From: Cognatishimia sp. SS12
GTDB taxonomy: Bacteria > Pseudomonadota > Alphaproteobacteria > Rhodobacterales > Rhodobacteraceae
DNA: 64,000 bases
Direction: 5' to 3'
NCBI RefSeq assembly: GCF_028369055.1
Contig: NZ_JAQNCZ010000006.1
Coordinates: forward strand, 62,001 to 126,000
The notes below the pieces were generated by a model. It ran no database searches and was not told where the DNA came from. It was given only the letters and a program-made list of their open reading frames with translations. Shown in pieces: positions 39,174 through 47,754 of the stretch. Both the position numbers and the translations under genes were made by a program. Every line of letters begins with the position of its first letter. Position 1 is the stretch's first letter.

Positions 39174-40385
39174 ATGACCCCGACGATCAATTTCGACAGC
39201 GTTCCGCAAGTGCGTAAAGTTGCAGGAAACAAGCCCGACGCGGGCACCACTTGGTATGCTCATGATGGCGACAAATACCCCTGCTTTTACTTGGGCGTCG
39301 GCAAAACCCGCGCCTCTTGGTACTTCAAAGGTCGGCTGAATGGGCGGTCACAGCAGAAGGCATTAAAAGCCACCTTTCCAGACACAACGGCAGCGCAGGC
39401 ATTCGCAAAGATCAAAGCGCTTGGCGAAATGCATAAGGATGGCGCGTCGGCGGATATCAAAACGGTGCGCGACGCTTGGATGCACCATTGCGCTTCAAGC
39501 CAAATGTCGGATCGGCATCAAGCAGACATGACAGGCAAACTCGAACGTTGGGCATCAGAAATACTCGATAAGTCGCCGACCGATGTATCGACCATCATGA
39601 TCCAGAAAGTCATCAACGCCATCGACACAGGTCGCGGCAATAACTCAGCGGCCACAAAGCGCCACATCAGGGTCGCGCTATCTTCCGCTTTCAATAGGTT
39701 GAGCATTCGCAACCCAGCCGAGGGCGTCACTGTTCCGAAAGCAAATGAACGCCCGCCGATTTGGTACGACTTGTGCGATATTCATCGCGACCTTGATCCC
39801 GATGACCTCTCAATTGTTTGGGCAGCTATTTGGGAGAAACGGGAACAGAACATCATCCTTGGCACAGCTTGGTTGCTGATGTTGTTCACCGGCATTCGCT
39901 CAGAAGACGTTTGCTCACTGCGTTGGGAAGCGGACGGCAGGCACGGTTTCGTCGACCTTCAACGCAAAGAGTTGGTTTTTCCAAAGCTCAAATCGGGTGT
40001 GCGAAACCGCGCATTGCCAATCGGCGACATAGCGACAAACGCACTGCTGTCTGTTCGACACTCGGATAGCGAGTGGGTGTTTCCAGCCAACTCCGTGACG
40101 GGGTACGTCGGTGGCGGCCATGGTCTCGACACGCTCAAAGCAATGGTCGAAGGCAAACGTGTCGCGGTGATCCGCCCTCACGACACACGCAAGTTTTTTC
40201 AAGAGGCGTGCAACGAGGCGCTACTGCCTGACCACGTCATGCACTACTTGCGCGGTGATAAGGCAACCCAAGGCGACGGGAAAATGCTGATGAAGTACAC
40301 GGCGCGCGTTGGAACGTCCGCGCCAAACATGGTTGAAACGGTCATGAGTGAACGCATCAAAACAACACCTAATTTCGCCGGTTGA
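39174..40385 (+). CDS. Tyrosine recombinase/integrase
   Basis: The 403-residue protein catalyses site-specific integration and excision at tRNA-Thr. The C-terminal catalytic domain shows Arg in FTGIRSEDVCSLRW, the H-x-x-R box in IRPHDTRKFF and the nucleophile Tyr in MLMKYTARVG. The N-terminal part has an arm-binding-like domain (YFKGRLNGRSQQKALKATFPD). CGGAG precedes ATG 39174 at proper spacing; the frame opens 12 codons earlier, inside the GCGTTTGAAAA repeats. It reads away from the left att site into the element. Confidence 0.93.
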   Translation: MTPTINFDSVPQVRKVAGNKPDAGTTWYAHDGDKYPCFYLGVGKTRASWYFKGRLNGRSQQKALKATFPDTTAAQAFAKIKALGEMHKDGASADIKTVRDAWMHHCASSQMSDRHQADMTGKLERWASEILDKSPTDVSTIMIQKVINAIDTGRGNNSAATKRHIRVALSSAFNRLSIRNPAEGVTVPKANERPPIWYDLCDIHRDLDPDDLSIVWAAIWEKREQNIILGTAWLLMLFTGIRSEDVCSLRWEADGRHGFVDLQRKELVFPKLKSGVRNRALPIGDIATNALLSVRHSDSEWVFPANSVTGYVGGGHGLDTLKAMVEGKRVAVIRPHDTRKFFQEACNEALLPDHVMHYLRGDKATQGDGKMLMKYTARVGTSAPNMVETVMSERIKTTPNFAG

Positions 40386-40584
40386 TGCAGCGCGGCTGTT
40401 TGACTACGTTGATCTTCGCCGACGGAAACGTCAGCGGCAGTCAATGCCGCGCCCATGACGGGGGCAACAGCATATGCTTCGGTGACGCGTGCGACGATGC
40501 CCCCGAAGCTGAGGGGGAAATTGTCGCCAGTAGCAACTGAAACCCGACTGTTCGAATTTGGACAGACAGAGAGGTTCGTTGCCG

Positions 40585-40830
40585 ATGTCCGTACAGACAA
40601 TCCGCGCGCTCGAGGAGCGCATCGAAGCGTTGGAGTTGGAACTCATAACGCCCAAAATCATGACCACGCCGCAGGTATGCGAATTCCTCGGGATTTCCGA
40701 AGGGCAATTCTACATGCGGAAACAGGCAGGAGACAGCCCGCCTGCAATGTACTGGTCGGAGAGAACGGTTCGGTATGACCGAGACGACGTTATCGCATGG
40801 GCGCAATCTAAAAAAGTGGGGCAGGCATAA
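40585..40830 (+). CDS. AlpA-like helix-turn-helix protein (possible excisionase)
   Basis: The 81-residue protein has an N-terminal helix with heptads (IRALEERIEALELEL) and a winged-helix core (MTTPQVCEFLGISEGQFYMRKQAGDSPPAMYW...RYDRDDVIAW). The core fits the MerR-like HTH_17 group of AlpA and excisionase proteins. Its place between integrase and primase genes, as in P4-like satellites, supports a role in excision or in switching on the element. The start at ATG 40585 has GAGAGG somewhat far upstream; TTG 40558 is an alternative. Confidence 0.78.
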   Translation: MSVQTIRALEERIEALELELITPKIMTTPQVCEFLGISEGQFYMRKQAGDSPPAMYWSERTVRYDRDDVIAWAQSKKVGQA

Positions 40831-40936
40831 GGCCCGCCCCATTGGTTTGGTGTTACCGCGAAGTCGATGGAATAACTCGTTTATATACGGGATTTTGGCT
40901 ACGCTAAACCGATGATGCGGGTCCACCTGATTTGGT

Positions 40937-43396
40937 ATGGACGAAATTCAGCAGTTAAAGCAGATCACTGAATTGGCCGGTCCCGGCTATTCAAAGATGA
41001 AACGAAGCGGCGGCAAGAAGGCCTACTTTGCAACCGACGGCGAAATTACAGATGACGTGCTCCGCGCTCATCTCAACGGAACTCAGCCTATCGGCGTCAA
41101 CATGCACATTGGAGACGACAAATCGTATCTCGCCGTTTTCGACCTTGATGACCACGACAGCAGATATGAGCCGAGCGTTATGCGAAAGCGAGCAGGATTT
41201 ATCGCTGCTGCGCTCAACAATATGGGCACGCCTTACTTCGTCGTCCGGTCTGGCGGTGGTAGGGGTTATCATCTGTGGGTCGCCTTCGAGAACGCTGCCC
41301 GAATGGACACCATCCGTTCGCGGATGCGCGACGTGCTTGATGCCGCAAACCGCATCCTGAGTCAGTCACCATGGGCGCACGAGAAATTTGTGCCTGACGA
41401 TGGGCAAGGCAAAGGGATGTTTCATGACACGGGCAAGATCTGGCAGCGTGTTCCACTCCCTGACAAACCCGACATCACGACGGTGGAACACTATGTCGAG
41501 CTATTACCAAAGGGTGGTAAGCGGCCAGTGGTAGCGTTGCCCCTGGCACTCGAAAGCGTTGTGCTGACGCCTAGGGAGATCGACGAGACAGGTGCAATGC
41601 AATTCCATGAGGGCGGCGAGATCGTTCTGCGCAAAGCACAACCGCGCAAGTCAGGGCCAAAAGGCGGTCAGCGCACTAAGGCAATCGACGTAGATGCCGC
41701 ATTGCTAGCATTCATAAAAGCGCGGCCCGGAGGCGGCTATAAGGAATGGAGCGACGCGGGTTTCAATATCTTCGGCGCATTCGGCGAAGATGGGCGCGAA
41801 CATTGGCTCACCTACTCCAAAGAAACCGACGGGTTCGTTTCCGAAAAAGACGTTCTCAAAAAGTGGGCAGACATCGCGAAGTCGGGCAAGTGCGGCTCGG
41901 CGCCGTTCTGGGCATATGCGCGCGCGGGCGGGTATTCGGGCGGTTTACCGGACGACGTGCATCTCGACCGCAAAGGGGATCAGACGAAGGTGATCCTCGA
42001 CGATGTAGTAGGATCACTCAAACTATTCCGCGATCCCGATGGCACAGCATATGCTCGAGTTGGCCCTCGGCGCATTATGCGGATCGACTCGATAGAATTC
42101 GCGGATTGGCTGCGGCGCACTGCTTATGCAAGCGGTGTTACGCCCAGCCAGGAACAGATCAACCTAGTCGTGGGCATCGCTCGGGCGCACGCCTACGAAA
42201 CGGTCGAAGACGTCCATCTACGGGTGGCTCGAAAGGGCGACCGCATCTACGTCGATCTCTGCGACGCTGACGACCGTGTCTTGGCGATCTCAGCCGACGA
42301 CATTGAATTGATCGAAGGAGATACCGAATGCGCAGTTGTCTTCCGTCGTTCGCGTCAGTTGCCGATAGCGCTGGCAGATGGCTCGCTTGAAGACATTCGG
42401 TCTATGGTCAACATGGACGATGACCAGTTTGTCGTCTTTATGGCATGCGCCGTGAAGATGTTCTTCCCCGACACACCATCTCCCATCGTTAACTTGATCG
42501 GTGAATATGGCTCGGCAAAGACATCGACAACGCGGGTATTGCGGTCTCTGATTGACCCGGTTTCTGCGATGGTTGCACCCGGCGGTGAGAAGCCCGACGA
42601 TGTACTGATCCGCGCGTGGCACAACTACGTTCTTACTCTCGAAAACATGTCCGACTTGACGAAATTATCGGACACACTCTGCGGTATTACCACCGGCATG
42701 GGGTTCGAGGTGAGGCAGTTGTTTACCAACGGTGACTTGTTTTCAATCTGGGTGCGTCGCCCTGTTATTGTGAACGGCATCGACCCGTCGAAGTACGCTG
42801 CTGACTTGATCTCGCGAATGGTTGAGATCGAGTTAGAAAAGCCAGAAAAACGGATGCTCGAATCCGAGTTCGAACAACGCCTATTCGAAACCGCACCGCG
42901 CATGTTTATGGGAGCGGTTGGCCTTGTAGTCGAAGTGTTGAAGTTGTTGCCTAAGATCGACCCACATGAGTTCGCGGATAATGTGCGACTGGCCGAGTTC
43001 GGTGCCATTGGCGAGGCGACAGCGCGCGTTCTCGGAAAAGAACCCGGCTGGTTCATCGCGATGATGGTCGAAGCACAAGACATCGCACAGGACGAAGCTG
43101 CCGATGACTCAACTACGATGCAGGCTTTGAATGCCATGCAGGAGCCGATTATTCGTAGAGGCAAGTTTTGGGGTACGCCGCAGGAACTTCTGGGGGAAAT
43201 GCATCAGTCAGCGGAGGCGTTCGGCATCAACTCTGGTCGATTGCCGCAGACAGCTGCCACGTTGAGCCGGGAGTTAAACCAGCTCAAGCCCTCACTGCGG
43301 AAGCGAGGTTGGCAGATCGACAAAAAGTCGAGGAAATGGCTGTTGATCCCGCCACCGGAGGCAACCGCAGAGGAATTGACTGCGATGGTGTCTTAG
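40937..43396 (+). CDS. Primase-helicase fusion for element replication
   Basis: The 819-residue protein has an N-terminal archaeo-eukaryotic primase domain. An acidic D-x-D-type motif lies in LAVFDLDDHD (about 64-74), and RSGGGRGYHLWVAF (about 103-116) contains the active-site His, as in TOTE-type primases. The C-terminal half has a P-loop GEYGSAKTSTTR (about 521-532), an ENMSDL Walker-B-like segment and an arginine-rich region. It looks like a D5/VirE-type helicase. Such primase-helicases start replication of plasmids, satellites and phages. A hairpin follows its stop. The domain calls are by motif and need a profile search. Confidence 0.78.
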   Translation: MDEIQQLKQITELAGPGYSKMKRSGGKKAYFATDGEITDDVLRAHLNGTQPIGVNMHIGDDKSYLAVFDLDDHDSRYEPSVMRKRAGFIAAALNNMGTPYFVVRSGGGRGYHLWVAFENAARMDTIRSRMRDVLDAANRILSQSPWAHEKFVPDDGQGKGMFHDTGKIWQRVPLPDKPDITTVEHYVELLPKGGKRPVVALPLALESVVLTPREIDETGAMQFHEGGEIVLRKAQPRKSGPKGGQRTKAIDVDAALLAFIKARPGGGYKEWSDAGFNIFGAFGEDGREHWLTYSKETDGFVSEKDVLKKWADIAKSGKCGSAPFWAYARAGGYSGGLPDDVHLDRKGDQTKVILDDVVGSLKLFRDPDGTAYARVGPRRIMRIDSIEFADWLRRTAYASGVTPSQEQINLVVGIARAHAYETVEDVHLRVARKGDRIYVDLCDADDRVLAISADDIELIEGDTECAVVFRRSRQLPIALADGSLEDIRSMVNMDDDQFVVFMACAVKMFFPDTPSPIVNLIGEYGSAKTSTTRVLRSLIDPVSAMVAPGGEKPDDVLIRAWHNYVLTLENMSDLTKLSDTLCGITTGMGFEVRQLFTNGDLFSIWVRRPVIVNGIDPSKYAADLISRMVEIELEKPEKRMLESEFEQRLFETAPRMFMGAVGLVVEVLKLLPKIDPHEFADNVRLAEFGAIGEATARVLGKEPGWFIAMMVEAQDIAQDEAADDSTTMQALNAMQEPIIRRGKFWGTPQELLGEMHQSAEAFGINSGRLPQTAATLSRELNQLKPSLRKRGWQIDKKSRKWLLIPPPEATAEELTAMVS

Positions 43397-43404
43397 ATGC
43401 GAAT

Positions 43405-43430
43405 GTGCAGGGCGTTATTGCGCCCTGCAC
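43405..43430. terminator. Hairpin between convergent primase and small gene
   Basis: A 10-bp perfect stem GTGCAGGGCG/CGCCCTGCAC with loop TTATTG lies 9 bp after the primase stop and overlaps the stop of the facing small gene. There is no U-run, so it may end transcription poorly or act as an mRNA end stabiliser on both strands. Confidence 0.6.
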
Positions 43431-43585
43431 GAATTGATCGGGGTGGAGATAACCATCGCTGCTGCTACGCTAACTCCCGTCGCCCATATGGTTTCGAAGA
43501 CATGGGTTAAGTTCATAGTTAGTTTCATCAGTACACGCTTTGCTCCGCAGGACTTGGACTTCGTTTCTTCAGTCAATTTCATCAT
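43415..43585 (-). CDS. Small membrane protein, unknown function
   Basis: The frame encodes 56 residues beginning MMKLTEETKSKSCGAKR. ATG 43585 has AAGGAGG at six bases, a near-perfect ribosome site, which is the main reason to accept it. The first third is basic and polar; the rest (about 23-48) forms one plausible membrane helix with AVETIW-like and VSVAAAMVIS stretches. It faces the primase gene. I do not recognise a family. Confidence 0.5.
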   Translation of the reverse strand: MMKLTEETKSKSCGAKRVLMKLTMNLTHVFETIWATGVSVAAAMVISTPINSCRAQ

Positions 43586-44122
43586 GGCGTTCCTCCTTAT
43601 ATTTGCGTTCAAAATTAGTAGAACGCTGAGAAGAGCGACCAAAACTAGCGCAGCCGCAGGATTCGAACCTGCCCCGACCACCGAAGATCGAGTTGCCGCC
43701 AAAGTAGATCGCCGCAGGAAGGCAATCAAGGGTAAATACATGCAATGCAGGGATTACAAGGCAGCGTAGGTGTCTGAAAACATTAGTTGGTTGGTTGGAT
43801 ACGGTCGCCGACCAACCAACTAACTTTTCCCTCTAAAGTAAACCACATGTAATCGCTGCATTGCCTGTAAGGGTTGCGGGGGAGCCATGGCATCTCTGGG
43901 TGATCTCCCGTCGCAATCTCCGCCCGCTTGTTGCGAGATGGTCGCTACTGGCCCGATAATTACCGTCCTACTGATGCCATATCAGTGGGGCTACCGGTAG
44001 CAGCGTCATGGCAGCAAGTGGTTTGGCTGCACTGCTGCGGAAGTTTCAAACGCTATTTCAAACACCGACGAATTGGTGAGTGATAAGGTCAGACTCGGAA
44101 GGCTAAAACTGACCTTTTCCGC
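43586..44122. other. Gene-free stretch with nested inverted repeats
   Basis: I see no convincing gene here. It holds a perfect T-arm-like motif (about 43656-43672), the nested inverted repeats at 43742-43864, and an inverted copy of the element's GTTTGAAA repeat pair (about 44044-44063). Such a structured stretch could be a replication origin or regulatory region for the element, or the scar of an earlier insertion. Confidence 0.5.
43742..43864. repeat. Nested inverted repeats, possible replication origin
   Basis: The outer arms are GCAATGCAGGGATTACA (43742-43758) and its reverse complement with one mismatch (43848-43864). The inner arms are TTAGTTGGTTGGT (43783-43795) and ACCAACCAACTAA (43811-43823), extendable to a 16-bp stem with a nine-base loop. 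A C-TTTT run follows the inner stem. The structure is downstream of the primase-helicase gene. It could be an origin, a terminator or a recombination site. Confidence 0.6.
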
Positions 44123-44338
44123 TTACCCGCAACAACTATCACCTAGCTGGATTGGCGGGCACGGAACCGTGGCATAGGAGCAGTACACACAGCAGTCACC
44201 TTCCAACGGCTTCAACACCGCGTTGCACGACTTGCACTCGTAGAACCACTGGCAAGCATCTGTTGGCATTTCTTCGGTTTCGCTGTGCCCACAGTTTGGG
44301 CAAGTCAGCGTGCTTTCAAGCACTACGGTTTTGTCCAT
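44123..44338 (-). CDS. GDCCVxC-domain cysteine-rich protein
   Basis: The 71-residue protein has ten cysteines, in a CPNCGH...CKSC pair and the GDCCVYCSYATVPCPP motif that names the family, ending DSCCG. Such proteins are commonly encoded beside MerT-like transporters, and they probably bind Hg(II) or another soft metal in the cytoplasm. It follows the MerT-like gene after seven bases in one operon. The precise role is unproven. Confidence 0.85.
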   Translation of the reverse strand: MDKTVVLESTLTCPNCGHSETEEMPTDACQWFYECKSCNAVLKPLEGDCCVYCSYATVPCPPIQLGDSCCG

Positions 44339-44345
44339 CTTTGCC

Positions 44346-44669
44346 TCACATCTGCATAATCAAGAAGTCGTTGATCCGGGTCTCATTGAACACGACAACC
44401 CATGCCAATCCGGTCATAGCGGTCGTTCCCCAAAGCCACCATTTCAACTTTGGCAATGAACCGCGCTGATAAGTCACCAGCCAAGATACCGCGACAAGTG
44501 CGGTTGAAATCGCCAGCACATAAAAGCTTGCTGCTGCAATCTTACCAAAGATCGCTAACCAGCTACCGCCCAGTCCTAGCAGCATCATTGTCATGGGCAT
44601 TACACAGCACGTCGCAACGCCAAGCGCGGACAGAGATCCTATGTAACTGAGGCTAAGGTATTTCTGCAT
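44346..44669 (-). CDS. MerT-like mercuric ion transport protein
   Basis: The 107-residue inner-membrane protein has three hydrophobic segments and a vicinal cysteine pair in ATCCVMPM at the first helix, the hallmark of MerT/MerF-type Hg(II) importers. It is slightly shorter than classic MerT (116) and lacks a second cysteine pair in the cytoplasmic loop. It diverges from merR across a MerR-type operator. Without a reductase gene nearby, imported Hg would need MerA encoded elsewhere. Confidence 0.8.
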   Translation of the reverse strand: MQKYLSLSYIGSLSALGVATCCVMPMTMMLLGLGGSWLAIFGKIAAASFYVLAISTALVAVSWLVTYQRGSLPKLKWWLWGTTAMTGLAWVVVFNETRINDFLIMQM

Positions 44670-44720
44670 TTCATTCCTCGGGTTGTGATTGTTGCCACAT
44701 CAGTTCAATCATCTATAACT

Positions 44721-44740
44721 CCTGTAGCAGACTACAGGAT
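44721..44740. promoter_or_regulatory. MerR-type operator
   Basis: TCCTGTAG-CAGA-CTACAGGA is an 8-bp dyad between the divergent merR and merT-like genes. Its size and place match MerR-family sites lying between the -35 and -10 boxes of the regulated promoter. MerR would repress without metal and activate by untwisting DNA when Hg(II) binds. Confidence 0.75.
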
Positions 44741-44758
44741 CAAGGTAGGAAATCTCAC

Positions 44759-45148
44759 ATGTTTGCGATTGGCGAAGCATCACGACAAAGCGGCGTCGGT
44801 ATTGAAACTATCCGCTACTATGAACGTGAAGGGATCGTGCCAAAGCCGGAGCGGGCATCAAATAACCGACGCATGTACTCCACACACGATATTGGGCGGC
44901 TTTGCTTCCTAAAGAAGTGCCGTGACTTGGGTTTTCCGCTTGCCGACGCGAAAACGCTCCTTGGACTGTCCGAAGGCGATAGCGAGGATTGCCAATCCGT
45001 TAAGGACTTGGCCGAACACCACGTTCTCAATGTACGCGAAAAGATAAGAAAACTTAGGCGTTTGGAAGCGGCATTGACTGAACTTACGGCCAACTGTGAC
45101 AGCGGGAACGTCTCTTGCCCAATGCTCTCCCAGCTAAGAGCGGTCTAA
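44759..45148 (+). CDS. merR: Mercury-responsive MerR regulator
   Basis: The 129-residue protein has the MerR HTH (FAIGEASRQSGVGIETIRYYEREGI), the second helix pair and a long dimer helix. Cysteines fall at 78, 113 and 120. The spacing of 35 between the first two equals that of the Hg-binding Cys82 and Cys117 in Tn501 MerR. The NVSCP motif holds the third, with a loop two residues shorter than in Tn501. This supports true Hg(II) sensing rather than Cu or Zn sensing. It diverges from the merT-like/GDCCVxC pair. Confidence 0.88.
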   Translation: MFAIGEASRQSGVGIETIRYYEREGIVPKPERASNNRRMYSTHDIGRLCFLKKCRDLGFPLADAKTLLGLSEGDSEDCQSVKDLAEHHVLNVREKIRKLRRLEAALTELTANCDSGNVSCPMLSQLRAV

Positions 45149-45391
45149 AAGTAGTCTGGACCTACGTTGCCAAATTCACGGGTTGCCATTTGGCATCGTC
45201 AGTACCTAAATCCCCCACCCCTCCACCTAATTATTCGGAACATCACCCCAAAGCTAGGTGATACACAATAGTCGCTGGGTTTGCGGTGTGCCGGTGAAAA
45301 CGCGCCGCACTCGCGCGCACTCGGTGACCCAGTGGGCTGCCTCCTTTCGGCCTTGCCTGCCGGGTGCGCGCTCAACACAGAGAGGTTCCAA

Positions 45392-45673
45392 ATGCCCGCC
45401 CACTACCTGACCCTGCGCGCCACAATCGACAAGTACGACACCGTGACGATTGAAGGCACCAACAACGCCTCGACCTTCGATCTCAAGGTGCCCAAAGGCA
45501 TCGACTTGGCTGACGACATCGCCGCCACACTGAACGTCGGGCAAGGCAACATATACCGCGACACCTACGCCGTACTGACCAATGACCGTGGATGCGTCGT
45601 GAAGGTCGGAGACGGGACGTTCATGATCCCGTGGCAGCGCATCACCGACGTGGTTTCACAACTCCGGGCATGA
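45392..45673 (+). CDS. Small protein, first gene of the packaging operon, unknown
   Basis: The 93-residue protein is mostly beta-like by eye (YLTLRATIDKYDTVTIEG...YAVLTNDRGCVVKVGDGTFMIPW) with no signal or membrane segment. GAGAGG precedes ATG 45392. Its stop overlaps the next start (ATGA). It heads a run of overlapping genes that ends with the terminase genes. I do not recognise a family. Confidence 0.7.
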   Translation: MPAHYLTLRATIDKYDTVTIEGTNNASTFDLKVPKGIDLADDIAATLNVGQGNIYRDTYAVLTNDRGCVVKVGDGTFMIPWQRITDVVSQLRA

Positions 45674-46128
45674 TACCGAGCGAACGCCCACAATCGCCCG
45701 AAGCGGCCCTTGTGACGGCAATCATTATGCAGGCATACCGCGACCTGTTCATGAGCGTTCGGACAGACGCAACCTCATCCTTCACAGGACGGGCCGACCA
45801 AGATCAGGCCATGTCTTTCCTGACGGATCGAACGGGTGCGCTCGCGCGGCAACGCAATCACCTATGCAGCTTGATCGGCTGGGACGGCGATGTTCTGGCT
45901 GAGCGCATTCGCGCCATGATGGAGGGTGACGACTTTCCAATCTCACCGGACTGCACGCCAGCGATCAGAAGTCGTCACGCACAAGCCGTCGAGACAATTC
46001 GCGCGCGCTGGCGGTACCTAAAAAACCCGCCCAAACAACCCACTCCACCTAATTCTGCCGGTCGGCGATCTGAGGCAGCCCCATTGAATTCGAATGTGAA
46101 CGCAACGGTGTGCGACGTTCCTGTCTAA
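45670..46128 (+). CDS. Hypothetical protein of the packaging operon
   Basis: The 152-residue protein has a helical N-terminal half (AALVTAIIMQAYRDLFMSVR...FLTDRTGALARQRNHLCSLIGWDGDVLAERIRAMM) and a Pro/Asn-rich tail. The start ATG overlaps the previous stop by four bases. The frame opens earlier at 45592, but that part shadows the preceding gene. It may bind DNA or partner proteins; no motif proves it. Confidence 0.65.
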   Translation: MIPSERPQSPEAALVTAIIMQAYRDLFMSVRTDATSSFTGRADQDQAMSFLTDRTGALARQRNHLCSLIGWDGDVLAERIRAMMEGDDFPISPDCTPAIRSRHAQAVETIRARWRYLKNPPKQPTPPNSAGRRSEAAPLNSNVNATVCDVPV

Positions 46129-46192
46129 TCCAATTCGGATGAGCGCGACGCCCACCAAAGCGTCGCGTTCATTTATTGGAAAGGACGAGATC

Positions 46193-46795
46193 GTGACGGA
46201 CGACACCACGGCTGCATTGCAAGCCCTCATCAAGCAGGTCGAAACCCTCACCACCACGGTGACGGATCAGGCAAAACGCCTCGACGGCCTGCACGACTTC
46301 AACACCCGCATTTTGGACGAAAAGAAAGACCTGCAGCGCAAGCTCGCGACCAAACCTGATGGCAAGACCGACGCTGAGATGGAAAAGCTCGGTTTAGAGC
46401 GGGGTTCAGACGGCAATTGGTATCCCAAGGGAACGGGCCCGACCCACAGTCTGACGCGCGCAGAGGCGCGTGATCCGCACAAGTATCGCGAGGCCAAAGC
46501 GGCCGCCGAGAAAGCGGGTGCGACATTGCAAATCATCGACCCGGATGCGCCCGAAGATGCACATCGCCGTGGCCGTCCCGACACCGCAACATCACGCACC
46601 ACGGTTATCAAAGACGAGGATACACGCCGCGCCTATGTGCGCCGCGATATGATGGGATCGTCCGAGTTTCAGGCGCAGTATCGGAAACTTCGTGAGGACG
46701 GTTTTACGCCTGTCTCATGGGATCAGCCGGACGAATTGCCCCAGCATATGCAGACGAAGTTTGCGCTGATGGAGAAATCCCATGACGCCCACTGA
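46193..46795 (+). CDS. Coiled-coil hypothetical protein upstream of terminase
   Basis: The 200-residue protein starts with an alpha-helical heptad region (TAALQALIKQVETLTTTVTDQAKRL), then a charged linker and a basic C-terminal half (RRAYVRRDMMGSSEFQAQYRKLREDG). I use GTG 46193, preceded by AAGGA at seven bases, rather than ATG 46139. Phage genomes often have such coiled-coil proteins near the packaging genes; function is not shown here. Confidence 0.65.
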   Translation: MTDDTTAALQALIKQVETLTTTVTDQAKRLDGLHDFNTRILDEKKDLQRKLATKPDGKTDAEMEKLGLERGSDGNWYPKGTGPTHSLTRAEARDPHKYREAKAAAEKAGATLQIIDPDAPEDAHRRGRPDTATSRTTVIKDEDTRRAYVRRDMMGSSEFQAQYRKLREDGFTPVSWDQPDELPQHMQTKFALMEKSHDAH

Positions 46796-47162
46796 TCGCG
46801 CCTGCCTGCAATATGCGGTCCACGTCGCGCTTGGCTTGGATCATGCCTACGTCACACCGGATGGCGCGTGCGTCATGGTCGATTCAATTGACCGGTTCGA
46901 CCCGTCAAGCAATCCGCTTGATGCCGTTATCACGACGCTTGCCCAGATGATGAAGCTCCATCTTGGCGGCGTCGGGTTTGGAGAGTTGCGCAACGACCTC
47001 CTGCGGTCGGGCGTGCGGGAACAGTTCGCAAATCGCGTTCATGATCATCTGGTCGATGTCTCCGTTGAGGAATGGGCGGCGCTCCGCGCCCGCATCCGTT
47101 GGTATGGCGACGATACGGGCGAACCGTTGCCCGCCTCAACCGAAGTTCAAGGTGAGTCCTGA
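46782..47162 (+). CDS. Hypothetical protein of the packaging operon
   Basis: The 126-residue acidic protein contains a central helix block (PLDAVITTLAQMMKLHLGGVGFGELRNDLL) and SVEEWAALRARIRWYG. Its start overlaps the previous gene by 14 bp, and the terminase small-subunit gene begins just after its stop. I do not recognise a family. Confidence 0.65.
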   Translation: MTPTDRACLQYAVHVALGLDHAYVTPDGACVMVDSIDRFDPSSNPLDAVITTLAQMMKLHLGGVGFGELRNDLLRSGVREQFANRVHDHLVDVSVEEWAALRARIRWYGDDTGEPLPASTEVQGES

Positions 47163-47163
47163 A

Positions 47164-47754
47164 ATGGCTGGCAACAAGGGCAGCGGTCGCCCCAACACGA
47201 TCAACATTCACCCCGAGAAGAAGACGATCATCAAGCAGATCGTTCTCGGAGAACACGGCATGCCCGGAGGCATGTCGAAGGCGGCAGTAGCACGCCGGAT
47301 CGGCTTGTCACCTGAAACGATCACCCGATATCGCAAGGATCATATCACCGAAGAAATGGTGCGGGCGATCTTGGCCGATGCGCGGATTGAGAAGGTCGAA
47401 GCTGACACCGAAATCCTGAACGACGAGCGCATGGACGTGGCTCGAACCTACGAGTCACTGGCGCGGCGGGTCGAACGGCTCATCACCAAAGCCGAGGAAA
47501 ACGAAGACGACGGGTTTGCGCTCGCCGCGATGGAGGGGTTGCGCAAGGTATTGCGCGACATCGCGACCATGCACGGCAAGATGGCGACTGACCTGTCTGT
47601 GTCGGTCACGCTTTCGGAGTCACCTGAATGGGTCACGCTCAAGCAAATCATCCGCGATGTCTGCGATGAGGTGCCCGACGCCCGCGAACCGTTTCTGCGC
47701 CGGATGCGCCACCATGTTCTGTCTGTCAGTCAGGAGAACGGCGATGCCATTTGA
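47164..47754 (+). CDS. Terminase small subunit-like DNA-binding protein
   Basis: The 196-residue protein has an N-terminal HTH (GGMSKAAVARRIGLSPETITRYRKDHI), a central helical oligomerisation region (ARTYESLARRVERLITKAEENED) and a C-terminal region. In phages the small terminase recognises the pac or cos site and loads the large subunit. The call rests on the HTH, the size and the fact that the large-subunit ATPase gene overlaps its end by 11 bp. The frame opens further upstream in the shadow of the preceding gene; ATG 47164 is two bases after that gene's stop. Confidence 0.72.
   Translation: MAGNKGSGRPNTINIHPEKKTIIKQIVLGEHGMPGGMSKAAVARRIGLSPETITRYRKDHITEEMVRAILADARIEKVEADTEILNDERMDVARTYESLARRVERLITKAEENEDDGFALAAMEGLRKVLRDIATMHGKMATDLSVSVTLSESPEWVTLKQIIRDVCDEVPDAREPFLRRMRHHVLSVSQENGDAI

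Noticed and set aside
43650-43680. A second tRNA suggested by a perfect T-arm (GCAGGTTCGAATCCTGC on the minus strand)
   Set aside because: I could not find a matching anticodon arm, D-arm, acceptor pairing or CCA. It may be a fragment or chance.
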